The translations under genes were made by a program, and so were the position numbers. The notes beneath the pieces are model-generated. The model saw nothing but the letters and a program-made list of their open reading frames with translations. It did not search any database and was not told the DNA's origin. A stretch of 64,000 nt of DNA from Flavobacteriaceae bacterium (GTDB taxonomy: Bacteria; Bacteroidota; Bacteroidia; Flavobacteriales; Flavobacteriaceae). Positions 61,011-64,000 of this stretch are shown here, one piece after another. Every line of letters begins with the position of its first letter. The stretch's first letter is position 1. The stretch spans positions 101,619-165,618 of the forward strand of contig JANSXF010000001.1 of NCBI GenBank assembly GCA_024743095.1. The letters are read 5' to 3'.

Positions 61011-61804
61011 TGGCCGTCGACCAAGCCGTTTCGGACGAGCTGAAAAGCGTCATCGTCCAATTGATGCAAGCAGATTATTTAAGGGACTTTAACCTTGGAG
61101 GTGGCACCAACCTCGCTATCCGGCACAATCATAGGGTCTCCACGGACATCGACCTCTTTTCCCAAGGTGTGGTCGGGGTCGAAAGATTGAGGGCAATAAG
61201 TGCCTATTTCAGATCGACCTTCAAAGACGGGCTTTTAGGCCTCTTGGAGGAAAACTTCGGGGACAATCAAATGGCCTTTCTCAGGGTGAACGTACAAAGG
61301 AACGGGGTCCCGATCAAAATAGACATCATCCAAAATATTCCATTGCTCCATCCCATAGAAACATTTGACAACATTAGATTGATCAATGAACTCGACATCG
61401 GGGCATTGAAATTGGTGTCGGCCGTAAATCGCGGGACCCAAAAGGATTTTGGGGACCTTTTGTTGCTCTGTGGACTGTATTCCCTTGAAAGACTGCATAC
61501 CGAGCTTATGAAAAGGGAAAGTATGTTCATCGGTAAAGAGTTTGGCACCATCTTCAACGTTGAGGGACTTCCCAGCGGTTTGGCCGGTGACCTGTCCGCC
61601 CTGGGCAATTTCAACAGGGCAACGGACCGAAAAAGTGAAAGCAACCGTCTTATCTTAACGGAAAATTCCATTATCCCGGGTTCTTGGCCCGAACTTGGCC
61701 TAAGATGGGCAGGGATCGTCGAGGCATATGCAAAGTCGAAAGGCTTGCGTTTTACTCCTCCTTCCAGAAAAAGGAGGTGGAAAAACAAAGGGATCGGTCT
61801 TTAA
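61010..61804 (+). CDS. AbiEii-family nucleotidyltransferase toxin of element 2
   Basis: The protein (264 residues from ATG 61010) has NLGGGTNLAIRHNHRVSTDI with DIDLFSQG, the GG..S/T and D-x-D motifs of the nucleotidyltransferase fold. The body also has VPIKIDIIQN and LNIGALKL-like strands (INELDIGALKLVSAVNRGTQ). The open frame extends upstream to 60899, but the TAATG overlap with the previous gene favours this start. This is the second AbiEii in the window, with a different antitoxin type than the pair at 5538-7243. Confidence 0.85.
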   Translation: MAVDQAVSDELKSVIVQLMQADYLRDFNLGGGTNLAIRHNHRVSTDIDLFSQGVVGVERLRAISAYFRSTFKDGLLGLLEENFGDNQMAFLRVNVQRNGVPIKIDIIQNIPLLHPIETFDNIRLINELDIGALKLVSAVNRGTQKDFGDLLLLCGLYSLERLHTELMKRESMFIGKEFGTIFNVEGLPSGLAGDLSALGNFNRATDRKSESNRLILTENSIIPGSWPELGLRWAGIVEAYAKSKGLRFTPPSRKRRWKNKGIGL

Positions 61805-62741
61805 AAAATCCATCTTATAGTTGACAGTTCCCATTTTTGAAAGTTTACGCCGATACGTTTTTCCTTGATCTATTCTAACCTTTGTAGGAATGAAAAGTGG
61901 AAAGGGAGAAAAAAACAAAAGGAGTATGGCATCCAGGTAAGGGAACGTGAAAATCAACATTGCTCAATATACCCCTTCGTACCATTACATTAATTAAGTG
62001 CTCATCAGATTTGTTCAAATATTAAAACAACTCTTCATTCGTATAATTATATAATTGTACACATGTACAATTGTATATACATACAATTGCATATTTAATC
62101 ATTTGTATGGATAAATGAGTTTGGAGATTATTCGAAAGGCTTCTTAAGATGTGCCCGGCATGATCAAAATATCATTTAAGGAAAAGACGGGCTTAGCAGG
62201 TATTCATTCATTGCCCATCTCGAACCAATGGGATTGTCTGTATCCTGAAGGGAAAAAGTATCTTTGGAAATCCCCTCTTTTCCCCCTTTCCACAAAAAGC
62301 ACCCGTAAGGGTGCCGATCCCATGACAAAATCAATGGAACGATTCATATCCATTACATCGAAAAATAGGAACAAAACTTCAATGATATCTTTATCTTAAA
62401 TGGCAAGTAGATACTCCAAGACCATGGAAGCCATACTGAACGATAAATTACGGAAATTGGTGTAGCCAATTAAAAAAAGACAAGTACAAAAATTGAGAAC
62501 ATCAGGAACAGTTTGTCTTTTCTCTTATACAGAGCGATATATTATATTTGTTTGCTTATATATTAAGTGTAATTCTTTAAATTACATTAATCGAACGTAT
62601 TAATTGTAAATTGTATGGAAGTATCTTGTGTGTTACTCTTGAGTATATAATTGTCTTAAATAATTAAATTATAAATACGCTACGGACTGAACGTAACTTT
62701 GTTCAGCCATACATTGGTAATAAGCTAAAGAAACATCCCGA
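61805..62741. other. 937-bp AT-rich gene-poor region, right part of element 2
   Basis: No convincing gene is visible. It contains two overlapping inverted repeats of ATTGTAC/GTACAAT type (62053-62089), a GCACCC/GGGTGC hairpin (62299-62314) and scattered stop-rich remnants such as a 21-codon ORF at 62400. It probably includes the right end of element 2, but I find no direct repeat of the tRNA-Arg end. Confidence 0.6.
62053..62089. repeat. Tandem ATTGTAC-type inverted repeats
   Basis: AATTGTAC-ACAT-GTACAATT (62053-62072) and CAATTGTAT-ATAC-ATACAATTG (62068-62089) overlap, giving half-sites alternating on a 12-16 bp spacing. They suit a dimeric DNA-binding protein. No gene lies within 600 bp downstream on the plus strand. 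Confidence 0.5.
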
Positions 62742-63332
62742 ATGGAGCAAGAGTTTAAGGTTTATATCAAATCTTACCTAGAACAATTTCCTGATTTGAG
62801 CTCGGAGGAACTAACTTTCATTTCCTCATATCTTATTATAGAAAAGTATGGCAAAAAAGAATTTTTATTTAAAAGCGGGGAGGTTCAAAAGGAAGTGGGA
62901 TTTGTTTGCAAGGGACTTTTGAGAAGATACTACGTCAATGAAAAAGGAAACAAAATAACAACGGGTTTTATAATTGAAAATAACTATGCCACAGATTATC
63001 CCGCATTCATAAGGCAAAAACCATCAAAGTATTTTATCGAATGTCTTGAGCCATCGGTAATCATAAAATTGCCATATGATAAAATTCAAGAAGGGTACGG
63101 TAAATTTAAAACAAGTGAAAGGTATGGTAGGTTGATAGCCGAATATGTTTTGACCGTGCAAACCGACAGGGTAGAAAGTCTTTTGTTTGAGACAGCTGAA
63201 GAGCGTTACTTGAATTTTATAGACCGAAACCCAGACCTTGTAAACAGAATTAGTTTAACGCATTTAGCAACGTACTTGGGTATAGAACGGCAATCATTGA
63301 GCAGAATACGGAGTAAGATCGCCAAAAAATGA
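62742..63332 (+). CDS. Crp/Fnr-family transcriptional regulator
   Basis: The 196-residue protein has a cyclic-nucleotide-binding-like beta-roll (LFKSGEVQKEVGFVCKGLLR then RYYVNEKGNKITTGFI) and a C-terminal HTH (LTHLATYLGIERQSLSRIRS). The usual Crp cyclic AMP residues are not evident, so it is probably one of the many Bacteroidota Crp/Fnr members of unknown ligand. The M20 amidohydrolase gene follows on the same strand, 77 bp downstream. Confidence 0.9.
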   Translation: MEQEFKVYIKSYLEQFPDLSSEELTFISSYLIIEKYGKKEFLFKSGEVQKEVGFVCKGLLRRYYVNEKGNKITTGFIIENNYATDYPAFIRQKPSKYFIECLEPSVIIKLPYDKIQEGYGKFKTSERYGRLIAEYVLTVQTDRVESLLFETAEERYLNFIDRNPDLVNRISLTHLATYLGIERQSLSRIRSKIAKK

Positions 63333-63409
63333 TTTTGTCACAAATGTGTCAGGTAGAAAAGCCGATGATGTTTCATTTTTGCAATAGTTAGTTCCATAAT
63401 ATTGTAAAA

Positions 63410-63898
63410 ATGACTTCAAATAATAAAATAACCAAAACAGCCTTAATTACTCAATTCCTCTTTTTTGGACTTGTTTCCAGTGGCCAAAATACAACTGTTG
63501 AACCATCCACACATTTGAAAGTCCAAGAGCGAACCGACAAAATTTTCGATAGCTTTGTAAAAATTCGCAGGGACTTTCATACCAATCCCGAAGTGTCAGG
63601 GCAAGAGAAAAGAACTTCCAAAAAGATTGCTGAATACCTTTTATCCTTGGGCCTTGAAGTTAAAACTGGAATAGGTGGTCATGGAGTCCTTGGAATCTTA
63701 AAAACTGGTAAGAAAGGAAAGCATATTGCTTGGAGAGCAGATATTGATGCCCTTGCTTCCGACCATCCCGATGTTGTCGATTTTTCATCAAAAATTAAAG
63801 GTGTAAGACATATTTGTGGACACGATGTACATACAACTATTGCACTTGGGATAGCTAATGTGCCTGTTGCACAAGTTAATAAAAAAAGTGTTCGTTGA
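63410..63898 (+). pseudogene. M20 amidohydrolase gene truncated by an insertion
   Basis: The first 150 residues match secreted M20 amidohydrolases (hippuricase-like): signal peptide ending VSSGQ, RDFHTNPEVSGQEKRTSKKI, WRADIDAL and GVRHICGHDVHTT with metal ligands. The match ends near LGIANV. The next codons (PVAQVNKKSVR, stop at 63896-63898) are unrelated, and an IS transposase start follows at 63935. The gene therefore lacks the dimerisation domain and later ligands, and is inactivated. Confidence 0.8.
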
Positions 63899-64000
63899 TC
63901 ATTGCTGCTCCAAGGATGGATCGTACCTTTAGGTATGCAGGGCAAGAAAGATTACCAAGAAAAGCTGTTCGCGAGCTTTCAGCTGAGCGAACGTATACCG
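63862..64000 (+). mobile_element. Left end of an insertion sequence (IS1182-like), partial
   Basis: An unrelated sequence begins around 63859-63864 inside the amidohydrolase gene (near TGCCTGTTGCACAAG), runs 70 bp to a transposase start and continues past the window end. The exact end and target duplication cannot be fixed without the other end. Confidence 0.6.
63935..64000 (+). CDS. Transposase N-terminus (IS1182-like), runs off the window
   Basis: Twenty-two codons from ATG 63935 read MQGKKDYQEKLFASFQLSER then IP. I recall this start from IS1182-family transposases of Flavobacteriaceae; with so few residues that is a recollection, not proof. It continues beyond base 64000. Confidence 0.65.
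   Translation, partial: MQGKKDYQEKLFASFQLSERIP

Noticed and set aside
62151..62399. 82-codon plus-strand ORF in the right part of element 2
   Set aside because: No recognisable domain; rich in Ser and Lys, includes a hairpin, and is in a gene-poor zone. Could be a real small gene but not supported.
55267..64000. A direct repeat of the tRNA-Arg 3' end marking attR
   Set aside because: I scanned for GAATCCTGCCGCGGTCA-like sequence downstream and saw no copy; serine recombinases use short cores, so this is not decisive.
1..64000. CRISPR arrays or rRNA genes
   Set aside because: No regularly spaced direct repeats of CRISPR type and no rRNA-like sequence were seen.

Overview
The window looks like chromosome of a marine member of the Flavobacteriaceae (Bacteroidota), most like Muricauda/Flagellimonas-type genomes. 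The basis is Bacteroidota promoters of the TTTG-N19-TAnnTTTG type (clearest in front of the tRNA-Arg gene), a DnaJ with two CxxCxGxG motifs, a type III glutamine synthetase, IcmF, DUF3570/DUF4266/DUF4920/DUF1684 families, and M56 proteins with TonB-plug-like tails. The genus is inference.

Region 1 (about 1-8000) is the right part of an integrative mobilizable element. It carries a membrane protein, an excisionase-like HTH protein, a VapE-type helicase, a Toprim primase, a MobC-like accessory protein, a MOBP-type relaxase, a coiled-coil membrane protein and an AbiE toxin-antitoxin pair. Nine TACCTA hexamers cluster between the helicase and primase genes and look like origin iterons. Two 32-bp operators of identical geometry lie upstream of abiEi. 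A decayed ParE toxin gene and a gene with a frameshift at a slippery A tract mark the junction with the chromosome.

Region 2 (about 8.7-55.2 kb) is stable chromosome. It includes an M28 peptidase-ppk2 pair; a NatAB-MscS-DUF6268-response regulator operon; grpE-dnaJ; ilvE; crcB; a glnK-amt-porin ammonium operon; icmF; purU; a GH65 phosphorylase; pyrF; prfA; a Rieske-thioredoxin-ApbE-DUF4266-DUF3570 redox operon; purM; head-to-head genes for type III and type II glutamine synthetases; a Ca/Na antiporter; a BlaI-M56 sensor pair with three phased operators; and apt. Nitrogen assimilation is a theme: two glutamine synthetases plus an ammonium transporter with its PII protein.

Region 3 (55.2 to about 62.7 kb) is a second mobilizable element abutting tRNA-Arg(ACG). 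Its serine recombinase gene reads into the tRNA gene. It is co-directional and tightly packed with a Fic protein, a 45-residue basic protein and an orphan HicB. A MobC-relaxase operon has a second coiled-coil gene embedded out of frame in the relaxase tail. A second AbiEii toxin has a DUF6922-like partner. About 0.9 kb of AT-rich, gene-poor DNA follows.

Region 4 (62.7-64 kb) has a Crp/Fnr-type regulator and an M20 amidohydrolase gene cut by an insertion sequence, probably IS1182-like, whose transposase runs off the window end.
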